Source: Diabrotica undecimpunctata
Taxonomy: Eukaryota; Arthropoda; Insecta; Coleoptera; Chrysomelidae
Length of the DNA stretch: 64,000 bases
NCBI RefSeq assembly: GCF_040954645.1
Contig: NC_092809.1
Span: 134,591,914 to 134,655,913, forward strand
Direction of reading: 5' to 3'
Below the pieces are notes generated by a model, which worked only from the letters and a program-made list of their open reading frames with translations, ran no database searches and was not told the DNA's origin. This document shows, piece by piece, positions 36,742 through 49,469 of this stretch. Both the position numbers and the translations under genes were made by a program. The number at the start of each line of letters is the position of its first letter. The first letter of the stretch is position 1.

Positions 36742-39700
36742 ATGGGGGATCTAAATGCTCATGATCCATTATGGGGCTGTGCTATTGGTGATCATAATGA
36801 TAACATAATAAAGGAATCCTTAGAGGAAGATCAATTAGTAATAATAAATGATGGAACCCCTACTAGAATGGTATTGCCTGGTCAGAACCCATCAGAAGTA
36901 GATCTAACCATTGTCAGTCAAAATATTGCAACCAAGTGTCATTGGTGGGTATATTCTGACACCGATTTCCCAACAGTATGCGAATACAATCAAATCCAGA
37001 CATCTACAAGTCCACCGCCATGTAGAAAACGTAATTTTAAAAAAGCAAAATGGTCTAGATATGCAGATACTATTGAAAAGAAAATGCATGTTCTACATGA
37101 TGTAAGATATAATGAATGGTATGAAATAATCAACTCAAGCACACCAGAAAATATTCCATATCATATGTACAAGCCGAACGGTAAGAGTGTACCATAGTGG
37201 GAGGATGAATGTGAGCAATTGACATTAAAAAGAAGAGAATCAATTAAGAATTACATTGAAAATCAGACGTTAGAAAACTACATAAATTGTAATAAAGTAA
37301 AGGCTTTTGTAAAAAGGCAACTTCAAATTAAGAAAAGAATGAGTTTTAGAGCATTTTGTGGGACCCTTAATCGAGATACACCAATCAGCAAAATCTGGAA
37401 TACAGTTAAAAAATTTAAAACATATTTTGGCAATAGAAATACAATTTCTCCCAATAAAGAAATTTGTATAAATATTCTAAACAGCTTAACCTCTTGTAAT
37501 GTAAATCTCTACTTTACCTTGTTAAACGATAATAATGAAAGTGTTCAGTCCATTACATTTAATGAGTATAAAAATATTATATACTCCAAAAAAGATAAAG
37601 CAACAGGGTTAGATAATGTATCATATTCTATGATTAAAAATCTACTCCCAATAGCACATTTTTATCTTATTAAAATTTTTAATGATATCATAGAAATAGT
37701 AAAATTCCTTTTGAATGGAAACAAACATTAATATTGACCTTTTTGAAACCTACTAAATGCCCAGATAATCCAGAGAGCTATAGACCAATTGCCCTAAGTT
37801 CATGTGTAGGTACGGTACTGGAAAAAATAATTAAGAATAGAATAGAATGGTTTGTAGAACACAACAGCATTTTATCGCATTATCAAGTAGGGTTCCGTAA
37901 GGAACTTGGTTGCAATCGTGCACATATACTACTATCACATATAGTACTTAATGCATTTACTGATAAGAAGGTGGTATTAACTGTTTTTCTTGATCTAAAA
38001 GCTGCATATGATAGTGTAGATATATATCTGCTATATAAAAAATGACCGAAATAAATATTCCTAGCGCATATAATAATTTAATATTTGAATTTTTGAATAA
38101 TAGAATGATCTATGTGAGAGATAAGCAGAATGAAATATTTAGACCAAACATTACAGATAGAGGTTTGGCTCAAGGGTCACCTCTGAGCCCACTTTTATTT
38201 AATGTAAACACTAATTCATTACATGATATTATACCAGCCGAATTCAAGTTAATACAATACGCTGATGACCTAGCACTTGTAATAACTGGCAAAAACATAA
38301 ATAATCTTATTAGAATTGCTAATAATTACCTTAGCGACATTATTATTTGGCTAAGTGAAAATAAGCTTCCTTTATCAATAGATAAAACATCAGCAATGAT
38401 ATTTAGTAATATGAGGAGCACAATAAATGACATACCTTTAACAGTAGATGGACATATCATTCCTATCAAAAACTCTATTAAATCTTTAGGGTTAGTTTTT
38501 AATAATTCCTTAAACTAGACAGAAAACATTAAAAATATTGAAACGAAAGCTCAAAAAGGAATGAATATAATGAGAGCATTTAAACATGGCGGGGAGCAGA
38601 CCCTATTTCACTTCTGGCAATTTATAAAGGTATTATAAGATCACACCTTGATTACTCATGTACAGTACTAAAACCCTGCAGTAAAGCCAACCTCATAACA
38701 TTAGACAAAATCCAATTTAAAGCTTTGAGGATTATCACAGGTTGTATGAGATCTACTCCTACTAATGCCTTATTAGCTGAGAGTGGAGAAACAGCATTAG
38801 AAATCAGATGAAAAATCCTGTCTGGTAAATTTTATCTTAAAATCTCAGCTGATATAGAAACCCCATTGAATGAAACATTGTCTGAACTAGAGTTCAAAAT
38901 CAATAATCAGATAGGAATGTGGAAATTAAAAGAGACACCATATCTTATTTATATTAAAAGTAAGTTTGATCAAGATCTTAAACAATTATTTAAAGATAGT
39001 ATTAAGTCCTGTTACCAGATTGAGCTATAATATCAAATAGAAAGAATAAAAACAATATTCTCCAAAAACAAAAAAGGAGAAACATATAGTAATCAACAAT
39101 TTCTTAATGAATTCTCAACCATCTATGAAGAATTCACTTGGATATTTACAGATGGGTCTTTAGAACCCAATTCAAGAGCAGTAGGGTTTGGAGTTCACAT
39201 TCCATCAATAAATTATAACTATGCGTCTAGACTACATGAGCACATACAAATATGCACTGCTGAAATTATTGCCATTAATGAGGCAGTAGGAGTTTGCTTA
39301 GAAAAAATATTAAAAAAGCAATAATGTTCTCTTATGCAAAAAGTGCAATCCAAAAATTACAAAGTACCTGTCGGGGAACAAATAACCACATTGTAAATTC
39401 AACTAAAAGAATAATACTTAAGGCAAATGAAGCAGGACTTGATATTATTATAGCCTGGATTCCAGGCCACTCAGGAGTAAAAGGAAATATTGTGGCAGAT
39501 CAACTGGCGAATATAGGTAGAACCCTAAATATCCCAGCTAACATAAAAATTGATAAAATGGACTATCTTTCATTTATTACTCAAACACTAATAAATGAAT
39601 TTAAACTTGATTGGCCTAAACAGTTTAAACAAAAGGGAAAGTGGTACCAACAATGTCAAAACGAATTCTCCATAACACCATGGTTTCATAAGTTTGCCTT

Positions 39701-40004
39701 TGTAGACCGTAAACACCTGACAACAATTATTAGGTTACGAGCAGGACATTGTTTGGCGCCAGATCATCTATTTAACATTAACTGTATTGATTCCCCTTTT
39801 TGTGAGTGTGGGCAAATAGGAAGTATAATACACATCTTGCTAGAGTGTCCTATCAATAAGACACCACAATTCGATTTATATCAAAAACTTATTAAAGATG
39901 GATGCCCAACACCCATTTCAGTACAAAATATTTTCCACAATATCAATGCTAAAACCTTGAACACGATTGGTAAGTTTATCAATATTTTCCAAATTAAAAT
40001 GTAA
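36742..40004 (+). pseudogene. I-like non-LTR retrotransposon ORF2: endonuclease end, reverse transcriptase, RNase H
   Basis: Starts in the middle of the endonuclease at VIIMGDLNAHDPLWG. Reverse transcriptase follows: KDKATGLDNVSYSMI, SYRPIALSSCVG, VVLTVFLDLKAAYDSVD (first catalytic Asp), GLAQGSPLSPLLFN, LIQYADDLALVI (catalytic Asp pair). RNase H begins near 39137 with WIFTDGSLEPN, then TAEIIAINEAV and IIAWIPGHSGVKGNIVADQLA; the third acidic position reads FSYAKSA instead of FSDxKSA. A C-terminal CECGQIGSIIHILLEC zinc motif closes the protein. Stops at 37195, 38516 and others plus frame changes inactivate it. An RNase H domain with this zinc motif places it in the I group. Followed by a 3' UTR and an (AAG)n tail at about 40300-40313. 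Confidence 0.87.
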
Positions 40005-40313
40005 GTAAAATATAAATAAATACCCAACCTAACCTATCTTTTAACCACCGATGTCCTGTCCAAGATGCCAAATTTCAGATATACCTTACATTCATAACTT
40101 AATAGATGGAACAAGAAAAATCTATATCATTAATGACATATAGAATTATTTTAGAATATCCATTATAAATTTTCCAAAATAGTTGAAGGGAATATGGTTA
40201 TTTCCAGAATCTCTGTGAGGAGAATTCCCTTCTATAATTGAAATGAAAATATATACATGAGCTGGCTACGTACCTAAGAGGTGGAGGCCATAAAACAAAA
40301 GAAGAAGAAGAAG
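40005..40313 (+). other. 3' UTR and (AAG)n tail of the I-like element
   Basis: Noncoding stretch after the RNase H and zinc-finger frame. It ends in AAACAAAAGAAGAAGAAGAA, the simple-repeat tail that marks the element's 3' end. Confidence 0.65.
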
Positions 40314-41383
40314 ATTATTTTTTTGCGCTTTGTCCTATTAAATGTATTAAAGGTTTTGTTACTAATAAAATTATATTCGCCACTATATTAAAGTCATCGT
40401 GTGAAAATCCGTATAATGTAAGGATCTTGATTTTTTTTTTTTAGAATTAACGTGTCACGACATTTTTGGTCATTAACATGCGAGCAAAGGTTTACAGTAG
40501 TACCTATAGAGTTATAATACAGAGTTTACAATAGTAAAGAATAACTTAATTTAAAGTCAATTGCATGTATTCAAATGCACTAACCTTAAACATAGTCATT
40601 CAAGAAAACAAACCTCAAAAATATTGAAAATAAATTGAAAATGGCTTAAGCGTTAAAAAAATTAAACGTATTGTGAATAGAATTATTGAAGACATCTATA
40701 AAAGAAGCAGAGCAGCATAAGCTCACAGCATAAGCTCACAGCATAAGCATATTGCCTTGTACGTACTGTTATACATATAGCAATTTGTTGTCACAATTTT
40801 ATAGTTTTCCGATTTCAAGAAACGTCACATTAAATATAAAAATACATTGAACCTTATTCTCAGCTTTATCCCCAACAATGACACAACGCCACAAGAAAGT
40901 AAATGAAAAAAAAATAATAAAAAATATTTTGCAAATTCAAAATCCATATTTATACTGCTATCTTAGAAAAGAGTAATATTTGTATAAGGCGTGTAGGACT
41001 CAGTCACATTTTGCGGTATAAAATCTTCAATTCAGAGATTAAACATTCTTAATAAATCCATAATATAATATGTAAGCTTGTTGATGTTTTACACACTTAG
41101 AAAATACTGAACACAAAAATATTTATTCCTTTTTGTACTAGGTTTAAAATAAGTATACTCAAAATAAATAAATATGATTTAGAAAAAGTATTCTACTCCA
41201 GTTTAATATCAATACAAGCCCTAGGCAACACTATAAATTTGGGCCTATTTTTCAGTCATGACACATATATAAAAACATATAGAAATAAACAATATACATG
41301 TACAAACATTAAAGGAACACGATTTATTAAAACAATAATAGTTAAACAAATATACCCAGATTAATCAGTTATATTGCCTTTTA
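40314..41383. other. No gene seen
   Basis: AT-rich sequence. It includes a 13-bp unit repeated nearly three times (AGCATAAGCTCAC at about 40716-40750). No coding signature. Confidence 0.4.
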
Positions 41384-41670
41384 TCTTATTTTTACTTTTG
41401 CAACCTCGTCAATTAGTTTGTCATAAATAATAGAATTATTGAATAACTGTTTTTCTATGTGAAGAAATTATAAACTATTAAATTTTTGTTGTCCTAATGT
41501 GAATCTAAATTTTGTTCTATTCTGGACATCACTGAGAATGATCTTTCACCTCTTGCATTACTTATTGGAAGAGTTAAATAAATTCTGTAAAAGCGAAATA
41601 ATATTTTTTTATTTAAATTTGGGAATGTTGCAATAATATTATTTTCCGGAGTAAATGACCACATGGATAC
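41384..41670 (-). pseudogene. hAT transposase dimerisation-domain remnant
   Basis: Not an ATG-started ORF. Read on the minus strand from about 41668, one frame gives FTPENNIIATFPNLNKK, then FRFYRIYLTLPISNARGERS and FSVMSRIEQN, the hallmark of the C-terminal dimerisation domain of hAT transposases (usually LTLPVSxAxxERSFSxLxxIK). After a stop and a frame change, EKQLFNNSIIYDKLIDEVAKVKIR matches the end of that domain. The rest of the transposase, including the RNase H-like catalytic core, is not visible. It resembles zinc finger MYM-type hAT-derived proteins. Confidence 0.75.
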
Positions 41671-41984
41671 AAGTGAAATAATATTTTCTTTACTTATAAA
41701 GTTTTAAATTGTAATACTTAATTTTTCAGTTCTGCTATGCTTAAATCTTGTATATAACATTTAATTTTTTTTATCAATAACAGCACTGTTATGAAAAATT
41801 GTTTTGAATTTATTGTTAATCGTTTCATATCCCCCAAATATTTTTTTAATGTTTCTAATTAAAAAATCGTATACAACAAAAAAAAATATTAACTGTAAAA
41901 TGTTTTTTGCCACTGAATATTATTTTCCACAACGAACTTAAGTTCCTGTAGCTGGCTGTATACCATGTGTCACAAAGAATTTAT

Positions 41985-42744
41985 TTAAAAATCCTTTATA
42001 AATGGTATATAATTAAAACACCCAATCGGGCAACATCACAAAACGTGTTCCATCATCAGTGTATCCTAAAAATACATAACCACTTTAATTAAAGAAAACA
42101 TAAAATTTAAAATTTTAACCAAGGTTAATACAAAATGTGGTTAATATTTACTAAGTATACATGTTTTGACCCACTAAATATTTGGGTAAAAACCCGTTTA
42201 AAGTTTTTAATTTGAATTTACGTTACATTATTTGATCTTATATGCTATGATGTTTAAATTACAATTGGAATTGGCAAAATAACGCTCCACTCGAGGTTGC
42301 TGGTTCTGAGACAAAGTGTCTACGAGAACTTGTTGATAGCAATTGATTGAAATGACAGTAATTATTGTCAATATTGTCATTTCCATCAGATGCTATCACT
42401 TTATCTCAGGACCAGCAACCTTCAGTGAAGTCTAACATTGCCTATCAATTCTAATTGTTAGCAAATAAGATCAAATAATGTAACGTAAATTCAAATTAAA
42501 AACATTTAACGGGTTTTTTCCCAAATATTTAATGGCCCAAAACATGTACACTTAGTAAGTATTAACCACATTTTGTTTTAACCTCGGCCAAAATTTTAAA
42601 TTTCACGTTTTCTTTAATTAAATGGGTTATATATTTTAGGACACACTGATGGTGGAATATATTTATGTAGATTCGGAAAACGTTTTGTGATGTAGTCCGA
42701 TTGGGTGTTTTAGTTATATACCTTTTATAAAGGATTTTTAAATC
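41985..42744. mobile_element. Long palindromic (fold-back) element
   Basis: The two halves are near reverse complements over roughly 330 bp each, from TTTAAAAATCC on the left to GGATTTTTAAA on the right, with a centre near 42360. Shared landmarks are AAAACACCCAATCGG, TACATGTTTTG, ATTTGAATTTACGTTACATT and GCTGGTTCTGAGA (inverted as TCTCAGGACCAGC). No ORF. The outer parts read CACTGATGATGG...ACGTTTTGTGATG outward, a CTGATGA-type motif also seen in Penelope ends. It could therefore be an inverted pair of Penelope-like flanks or a fold-back transposon. Confidence 0.75.
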
Positions 42745-42885
42745 ATTATTTCATAATATAAAATTTTATTATGAAATAGTATTCATAATTTCTGCCGTTT
42801 TTATCATAAGTATATGCAAACACTTTAATCTGTTATGCTTCTTTTTCTAAATTGTCAAAGTCATCTCTTTTATATTTCATACAGA

Positions 42886-44172
42886 AAGACCAAAGAGGCT
42901 TTCACCAAAATCATAAGCAAGTAGGGCATGAAATCAAGCAAAGGATCCGAACTTATTTCACTGAAATTCCAAAAGTTGAATCGCATTACTTAAGAAATCA
43001 GACAAGCAGAATTTATAAGTGGCGAAAAAACGTTAGCAGACCTTCACAGAGACTACGTTTCTCAATCAATCGCACAAGAACGTGAGTATGGAAATTACCA
43101 CATCTTTAGACATATATTTAATACAGAGTTTAATATAGGATTCTTCACACCGAAAAAGGATCAGTGTTCACTTTGTGAGTCATACAAAAATGCAAGCGAC
43201 AAAGAAGTTCTCAGATCTGAATTTGAGAAACATCGACACGAAGTTGAATTAAGTAGAAAAGAAAAGACCAAAGACGCCGCATTAGCAAAATCTGAAGAAT
43301 GCATAACAGCATGCTTCGATTTACAAGCTGTGTTGCCTACTCCGTGTGGTGAAATATCAAGCTTTTATTATAAGCGACGACTTTCTACATTCAATTTCAC
43401 AATTTTCGATATCGGAAAAGGACTGGGACATTGTTTTATTTGGTATGAGGGCATTGCTCATCGTGGTTCCAATGAAATTGGAACATGCCTTTTTCAATAC
43501 CTGCAGGACATAGGAAACGGCACCAACGTGGTGTTCTATTCAGATAATTGTTCCGGACAGAACAAAAATAAGTTTATACTCGCCTTATACGTATACGCAG
43601 TGCATACATTTAATATACCTAAAATAACACATAAATTTCTGATTACTGGACATTCCCAGAACGAGGGAGATAACGTGCATTCCTTCATTGAAAAACAACG
43701 AAAGCGAGTTCTTAAAGGAGGTCCTATTTATGTACCAGCCCAATGGGTGACCGTTATCCAGTCAGCTAAGAAAAATGGACCACCATTCAAAATAAATGAA
43801 ATGTGCACTGATGGATTTTATGACCTTAAACACTTATGTTCAATGATTGGCAACAATTTCAACATTGATGAAGACGGAAACAAAATCACATGGAATGATA
43901 TTAAAGTTTTGGAGGTAGAAAAGAACAGGCCATTTTCCTTCAAAGTGAAGACTAGTTTTGAAGGACCCTTCAAAACAATAAACCTGCGTCGCCGATTAAG
44001 GGTTCAGTTTACTGAACTAGAAAACTTAGAACTAAAGGCAGCATATGATACTGCACCAGGTATCACTGCAGTTAAAAAGAGAGATCTCTTATCTTTATGC
44101 GAAACAAATGCAATTAAACCCCAATACTATAATTTTTTTAATAATTTAGTAGTTTTAAATGATTCACCATAA
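42886..44172 (+). pseudogene. Unclassified transposase-like protein, family 1 (last exon)
   Basis: Begins after a pyrimidine-rich stretch ending TTCATACAG, so probably the last exon of a spliced gene. The first frame (KDQRGFHQNHKQVGHEIKQRI...VESHYLRNQTS) changes near 43015 after loss of about two bases. From there about 385 codons are open to the TAA at 44170. Motifs in order: FFTPKKDQCSLC, TACFDLQAVLPTP, HRGSNEIGTCL, VVFYSDNCSGQNKNKF, ITGHSQNEGDNVHSFIEK. Acidic residues in DLQ, SDNCSGQN and the GHSQNEGD...IE block look like a DDE-type catalytic set. I recall similar arthropod proteins carrying a domain named DUF7869, but cannot verify the name. AATAAA at 44290 may be the polyadenylation signal. 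The catalytic part is well preserved, suggesting a young copy or retained function. Confidence 0.7.
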
Positions 44173-44179
44173 TATTAAT

Positions 44180-45715
44180 GACACTTGCGATATAAGTATG
44201 TATAATATATTATTGTATTGTCTGATGATACGTTTTCATTTTCTGTGTAGCTTGTAATTTTTATTACATACTGTTTTTTTTTGTCTGTAATAAAGTTACC
44301 ATTGATTTGATTATGTGCAATTTTATTATTTCAGTTCAGAGCTATAAGGAATTATTTGTAAAATCTACCAAATATCAAACATTTTTTTAAAACGTATTAT
44401 TTGGGATTAAAGCCCCTTAAAATTGATTATTTTTATTTCCAAAAATTTTGGTTTAACATTTAATATCTTAAGAGTAAAAAATTTTTTAGTGTTAAAATAT
44501 TTTTAAATTCCCATTATCTCAGAAAGATATTATTTGCAGTTAATGCTCCATAGTTCTGAAGGTGCGATATCAGGTTTTGAATCAATAATTAGAGAGTAAA
44601 ATTTCGCTTTCTTTAATTTGTTCACTCTTATGAGTTGCAAATCTATTCAATACAATAGAAATAAATTCATTACATATTGTAGGGATAAATATTTTATTAT
44701 ACCAATCTTGAAGTTAGATTGAACTCGATAAATATTCGTATATAATTACCATTATTTTCACACAAAATCATTTTTATTACGAAACGTTAAAGTGTAAGAA
44801 ATAAATTTGATTGTCGCTACCACACGTTAAAGTACTTTCCTTCAATATTTTTTTTTCAATTATTATTTCTAAACACGTGCATAGTAAATATCAATGGAAA
44901 CAATATATCCATACATTTAATATATCAATATCGCTCACACAGTATTAATACAGCATATTGGCACGTATGTAATATAATCCAGAATATATTACATACTAAA
45001 AAATACTATGTCTAAGTAGCCCTTGTCATGATCAATAGCGCCGATATAGGTAGATAAAATTTTGAACACTTATTTTAACTGTTTATTATCCATATAAACG
45101 AGTTGTGACTGATATTACAAACTAATTTACTCTGCATAAAGAGACTCTTTAATACCTACAGTTATTAGTACACAAATCTGATTCGAAATATCGTTGAATT
45201 GTAATAGTCTGTATATAAAATTAAATTTTTAATGAAAAGTAAATGATAAGCCATTACTTAAGGGGTCAAAAGAAGGAGGCTTCACGAAGATTAAAGTACT
45301 AATGAGATCATTGCAATCGGACGTACCCTGGGTAATGATTAACTAATTAATCAGCTAATTATTCAATCACCCGTTCAATATGATTTTTTCAAATCGAACC
45401 GTTTAGGACAACCTATTCTAATTATGTTTATAAAATTGAGGGCACATCTAGAGATAAAGAAACTTTACTTCACTAAAACTTATAAGACACATGCGTCTAA
45501 CACAAATGTGACATATTTCTAGTGCAGATAAAACCATGTGATAAATAGGAAAGTGCTGTCTTTGCCGGCAAAGAAACAAAGAAAAACTCAAAGTGAGAGA
45601 GGAAAAAACCAGTTAGCTGAGGGAACCTTTCAACGATGTTAAGCTTGGATCCACCATCTACATATATAACCAAAAATAATGCGACACAAATTTAATTATG
45701 AAACTTGGACCAAAA
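44180..45715. other. No gene seen
   Basis: AT-rich intergenic-type sequence between the transposase-like gene and a Jockey-like fragment. No repeats or ORFs that I can support. Confidence 0.45.
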
Positions 45716-46338
45716 ACACTACAATAGCTTCTCCGGATGATGAACAGTTGTATTCAAACTATGCAGATACACAAAATGTGGAGACAATCTATAGTTGTTG
45801 CCTTGCTTAAAAATGGCAAAAACTCCAACGACCACAAAAGCTATCTTCCAATATCTTTATTTTGTCAGCTTTTCAAAATCCTTCTGCAAATGTTCCTTGA
45901 TATGATTTCACCGATAATAAAAAAAACTCAAATTAAAATGTAAAGATGCTAATATTATGTACGTCACAAATACTAAACCTTACCAAATACAGCGAAGACA
46001 GGTGCGAAAGATATCAGGTATCAATCTAAATGCCACTTACGACACCTTAGATTAAAGGATATTTCTTCAAAAACGATATCTCCTTACAAAATAAACTTAC
46101 TTGTATTATCCGCGTCTGCCTACACGACAGAAGATTTTTTATATAATTCAATGATAAGAATAGCAGATGGAGAACGCAGAAGAACGGTCTCGCTTGGGGT
46201 AGCGTAACAGCATTTACAAAAATTCATACCAGTAGATACTATGACTTTTATTATGTAGACGATACATCTATTGACGATATTGGGGTAGCGTAATAACACC
46301 TATAATATTTACAAAAATACATACCAGTAGACACTTCG

Positions 46339-47712
46339 ACACAGGGCGAGATCATAAAACTCCTATGCGAAACGGATGATCACTTCCTCGATTTTCTGAC
46401 AGGCCTTTTTAACACCTTTTACGACAAAGGGGAGATTCCGGAGGAATGGTTTCGATCGATCTTTGTAGCCATAACTAAAACACCAAGTGCAAAACACTGT
46501 GATTAACACCGCTTAATAAGCTTGATAAATCACATTACCAAAGTTTTCACCAAAATCATACACAATACAATATATAACAAATGCGAAGCAAATATATCGG
46601 AGTCACAGTTCGGATTCAGAAGCGCATTGGGCGCAAGAGAGGCGATCTTCAGTCTGCAAGTTTTAATTCAAAGATGCAGAGACATGCACAAGGACGTTCA
46701 CTTGTGCTTCATCGACTTCTCCAAGGCGTTTGACAAGGTCAAACATGATAAACTCATGGAAATGCTCAGGAAGATGCATATTGATGGCAAGGATCTGCGC
46801 ATAATAACCAGTCTCTATTGGAACCAAAGTGCTGAGATAAAGATGGGCAACTTACACAGTGGGAAGATAGATATTAAAAAGGGTGTACGACAGGGATGCG
46901 TCCTCTCGCCGCTCCTGTTCAATATATACTCTGAACAAATCTTCAGAGAAGCACTGGGAGAAGTTTCGGAGGGAATATTAGATATGCTGACGATACAGTT
47001 ATTATCGCAAATGACTGCAACGAGCTTCAAAGACTCATGCAAAGCATACACACAGCAAGTCAAGAATATGGTTTAGAACTCAACACAACCAAAACTAAAT
47101 GCATGCTCATCAGCAGAACACAACAACCTCCGATGCAATTGATATTAAACAACTGAAAAATAGAACAAGTGGAGACATATACATACCTTGGAACCACAGT
47201 CAACACAAAATGGGACCAGTCAACATAAATAAGATCACGAATTGAAAAAGCGCGAAACGCGTTCAACAATATGAAAAAGTGGTTCACAAGCAAAATCTCA
47301 ATGGGACTAAACTTAAGACTGGTCAAGTGTTATGTCTTCCCGGTATTGTTCTATGGAGCACAGGCATGGACCACAACGGAAGCCACCCTGAAGAAACTAG
47401 AATCCTTTGAGCTGTGGATATATCGCCGTATTCTTCGGATATCCTGGACAGACCACATCACTAACGTGGAAGTAATGCAGAGAATAGGCAAAAGCAAAGA
47501 AATAATCTTCACCGTAAAGAAACGGAAGCTTGAGTACTTCGGACATGTCATGAGGCATACTAAGTACCGGCTGCTACACTCATGGATGCATAACCTGCGA
47601 CAATGGTTCGGACTAACATCGACCGAACTGTTCAGAGGTGCCGTAAACAAAGTCAAAATAGCCTTGTTAATAGCTAACGTCCGAAACGGATAGGGCAAAG
47701 GAAGAAGAAGAA
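46339..47712 (+). mobile_element. Second RTE-like retrotransposon, 5'-truncated
   Basis: AGACACTTCG occurs at 46329-46338 and 47712-47721, a 10-bp target duplication around the insertion. The 3' end is a (GAA)n tail at 47698-47712 that merges with the duplicate. The body encodes reverse transcriptase in three pieces. Confidence 0.75.
46522..47693 (+). pseudogene. Reverse transcriptase of second RTE-like element
   Basis: Frame 1 (46522-47076) has FGFRSALGAREAIFSLQVLI, VHLCFIDFSKAFDKVKHDKL with the first catalytic Asp, and KKGVRQGCVLSPLLFNIYSE. The following palm block with the Asp pair is out of frame near 46985 (YADDTVIIA-like). The last part (47271-47693) has CYVFPVLFYGAQAWTTTEATL and LWIYRRILRISWTDHITN, the C-terminal domain typical of this group, up to a TAG before the (GAA)n tail. 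The endonuclease is absent. It differs clearly in sequence from the copy at 29428-31403, so this is a separate family. Confidence 0.82.
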
Positions 47713-47895
47713 GACACTTCGGTTTTTATTATGTAGACGATACATCTGTTGATGCACAACCAAAAACTTGTGTTGCTGAAGTGAAGAAAAATCTAAATGA
47801 TACCTTAAACACAATAAAAATCTATAATACAAAAATGAATCGCAAAATGTGTTGGTAAGCGCATAACTCAACAACACATGGACCAATCTTAAAAA

Positions 47896-48490
47896 TTCTT
47901 TTTTAAAAATGTTCCTTGCAGTCTAAGGAACAACAGAAGAAGATATAAACAACAGACTGAGACAAACAAGAAACTGTATAAGACAACTAAACTCAGTGTT
48001 GTGGGATAAGAACATTACGATAAAGACAAAAAAGAGAATATATAATACCCTGACAAGAAGTATCCTGGCATATGGGTCCGAAAACTGGACAATAAACAAG
48101 AGAAATAGAGGTAGAATAAGAGCAGTAGAAATGGAGTTCCTGAGGAGAAGCTGTAGACTTACAAAAAGAGACAGAATTGAAAACGCAGAGATTAAGCGGA
48201 GAATGGGAGTGCAATCAGACATAATCGACTATATAGAGGAGAAGAGACTATCCTGGTACGGCCACGTCAGAAGAGCGGACAGAGGACGCTGGATAAATAA
48301 AATCACAGAATGGAGCCCGATTGGAAGAAGAAAGAGAGGAAGACCCCGAAGGTCATTCAGAGATGAAATCGACGAGGCTATGAAGAAAAGAACCCTGCGA
48401 GATGGAAATTGGAATGATAGGGAAAATTGGAGAAAACGGTTGAGTGAAGGAAGACAGTGAAAACTGTGGAAATCCTTAGTAGTAGTAGAA
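47896..48490 (+). pseudogene. C-terminal end of a third RTE-like element
   Basis: From about 47932 one frame reads EEDINNRLRQTRNCIRQLNS into the thumb region and continues through SILAYGSENWTINKRNRGRI, FLRRSCRLTKRDRIENAEI, LSWYGHVRRADRGRWI and a GRRKRGRPRRSFRDEI block to a TGA at 48458-48460. The end is marked by TTAGTAGTAGTAG at 48475-48487, a short trinucleotide tail. Only the last 180 residues survive, so it is a strongly 5'-truncated copy. The preceding polymerase motifs are absent. Confidence 0.75.
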
Positions 48491-48499
48491 GTCTAAGGA

Positions 48500-49467
48500 T
48501 GGTTTTTGCGGCGAGAAAAATTCGAATAATTTCCGGAAAAACCCTAAAACAGCCCTTTTCTTTTTCCCATACAAATATTTTCTAACTAAATGTAGAGTCA
48601 ATTTGAACTTTATTGCTATTCAATAAAGTTTATATTAAATTACAAGCACTCACTTTGGTCTAAACAATGTAGGTGTGTTCCTAACGTTGAAAAGTCAATT
48701 TTCGCTTTATTGTCTCTGCATAAAGTTCAAATTCAACCAAATGTATGTGTGTGCGCGTTCGTGTGTGTGCGCGATCGTGTGTGTGCGTGTTTGCGTTGGA
48801 GGATCTAATGCGTTCACACAAAAGTGGTAATATCGTGAACCCGACCAAATTGAAAAATCAAAAAATGTAAGAGATATAGATTTGATTGGCCTATTGGCAA
48901 TATTCTTTCTTTTGTTTTAGTTTCGGAACGCCACATAAATTGCATTAGTTTTCACGTCGTTGCATCTGCCAAACAAACCTCGTTAAAAAGCGTTTATTAT
49001 CTTTAATAATTAATTTAATATTAATTTTATACACTCTATACACATACAGCATTGTTTTTGTTAATGTAAAATGGTTTTACCAATGGTTTTGGTAAAAGTT
49101 AAAAAAAACTAAAACGTAGTGTTATATCCTCTTTGATTATATTCTCTTTTACAGACAAAGTAGAGATTTCACAGACAAGAATAACCTGTCAATTTGCCAG
49201 TGTACATTGGTGTACACACACGTGTTGCTTTTCTTGGATTTTCTGTTACCTTATCTACTTAGTTGTCTTTTGTCAACTTTATAAACGAAACAAATTCTCC
49301 AGTTTTCTTTGATTTATTTTTTATTGATTGTTTTATATTGTGTTTTGTGCAAAGTGTTTTAATACCTGTGATTAATAATTATTAAGTATATTCGATGTGC
49401 CTCCAATAAGACGAAGTAATTTAGGTATAAGAACCCGAAATGTTACAAACCAAACTAATTACCGATC
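48500..49467. other. No gene seen; GT-rich simple repeat
   Basis: Contains an imperfect GTGTGTGCGCG repeat at about 48742-48796 and otherwise AT-rich sequence with no coding signature. Confidence 0.5.
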
Positions 49468-49469
49468 TA

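Larger units (their letters stand above)
45716..47890 (+). pseudogene. Jockey-like reverse transcriptase fragments, split by an RTE insertion
   Basis: A short frame at 45737-45943 encodes the finger region (WRQSIVVALLKNGKNSNDHKS followed by a YLPISL block, normally YRPISLL). Degenerate sequence near 46150-46190 reads SRWRTQKNGLAWGSV, comparable to the xNGLPQGSVLAP block. DFYYVDDTS near 46240 and FYYVDDTSVDAQPK at 47723-47765 hold the catalytic Asp pair. The palm motif occurs twice because 46225-46290 is partly duplicated; the second copy follows the RTE insertion. Many stops. Assigned to the Jockey/CR1 group by motif similarity only. Confidence 0.6.
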
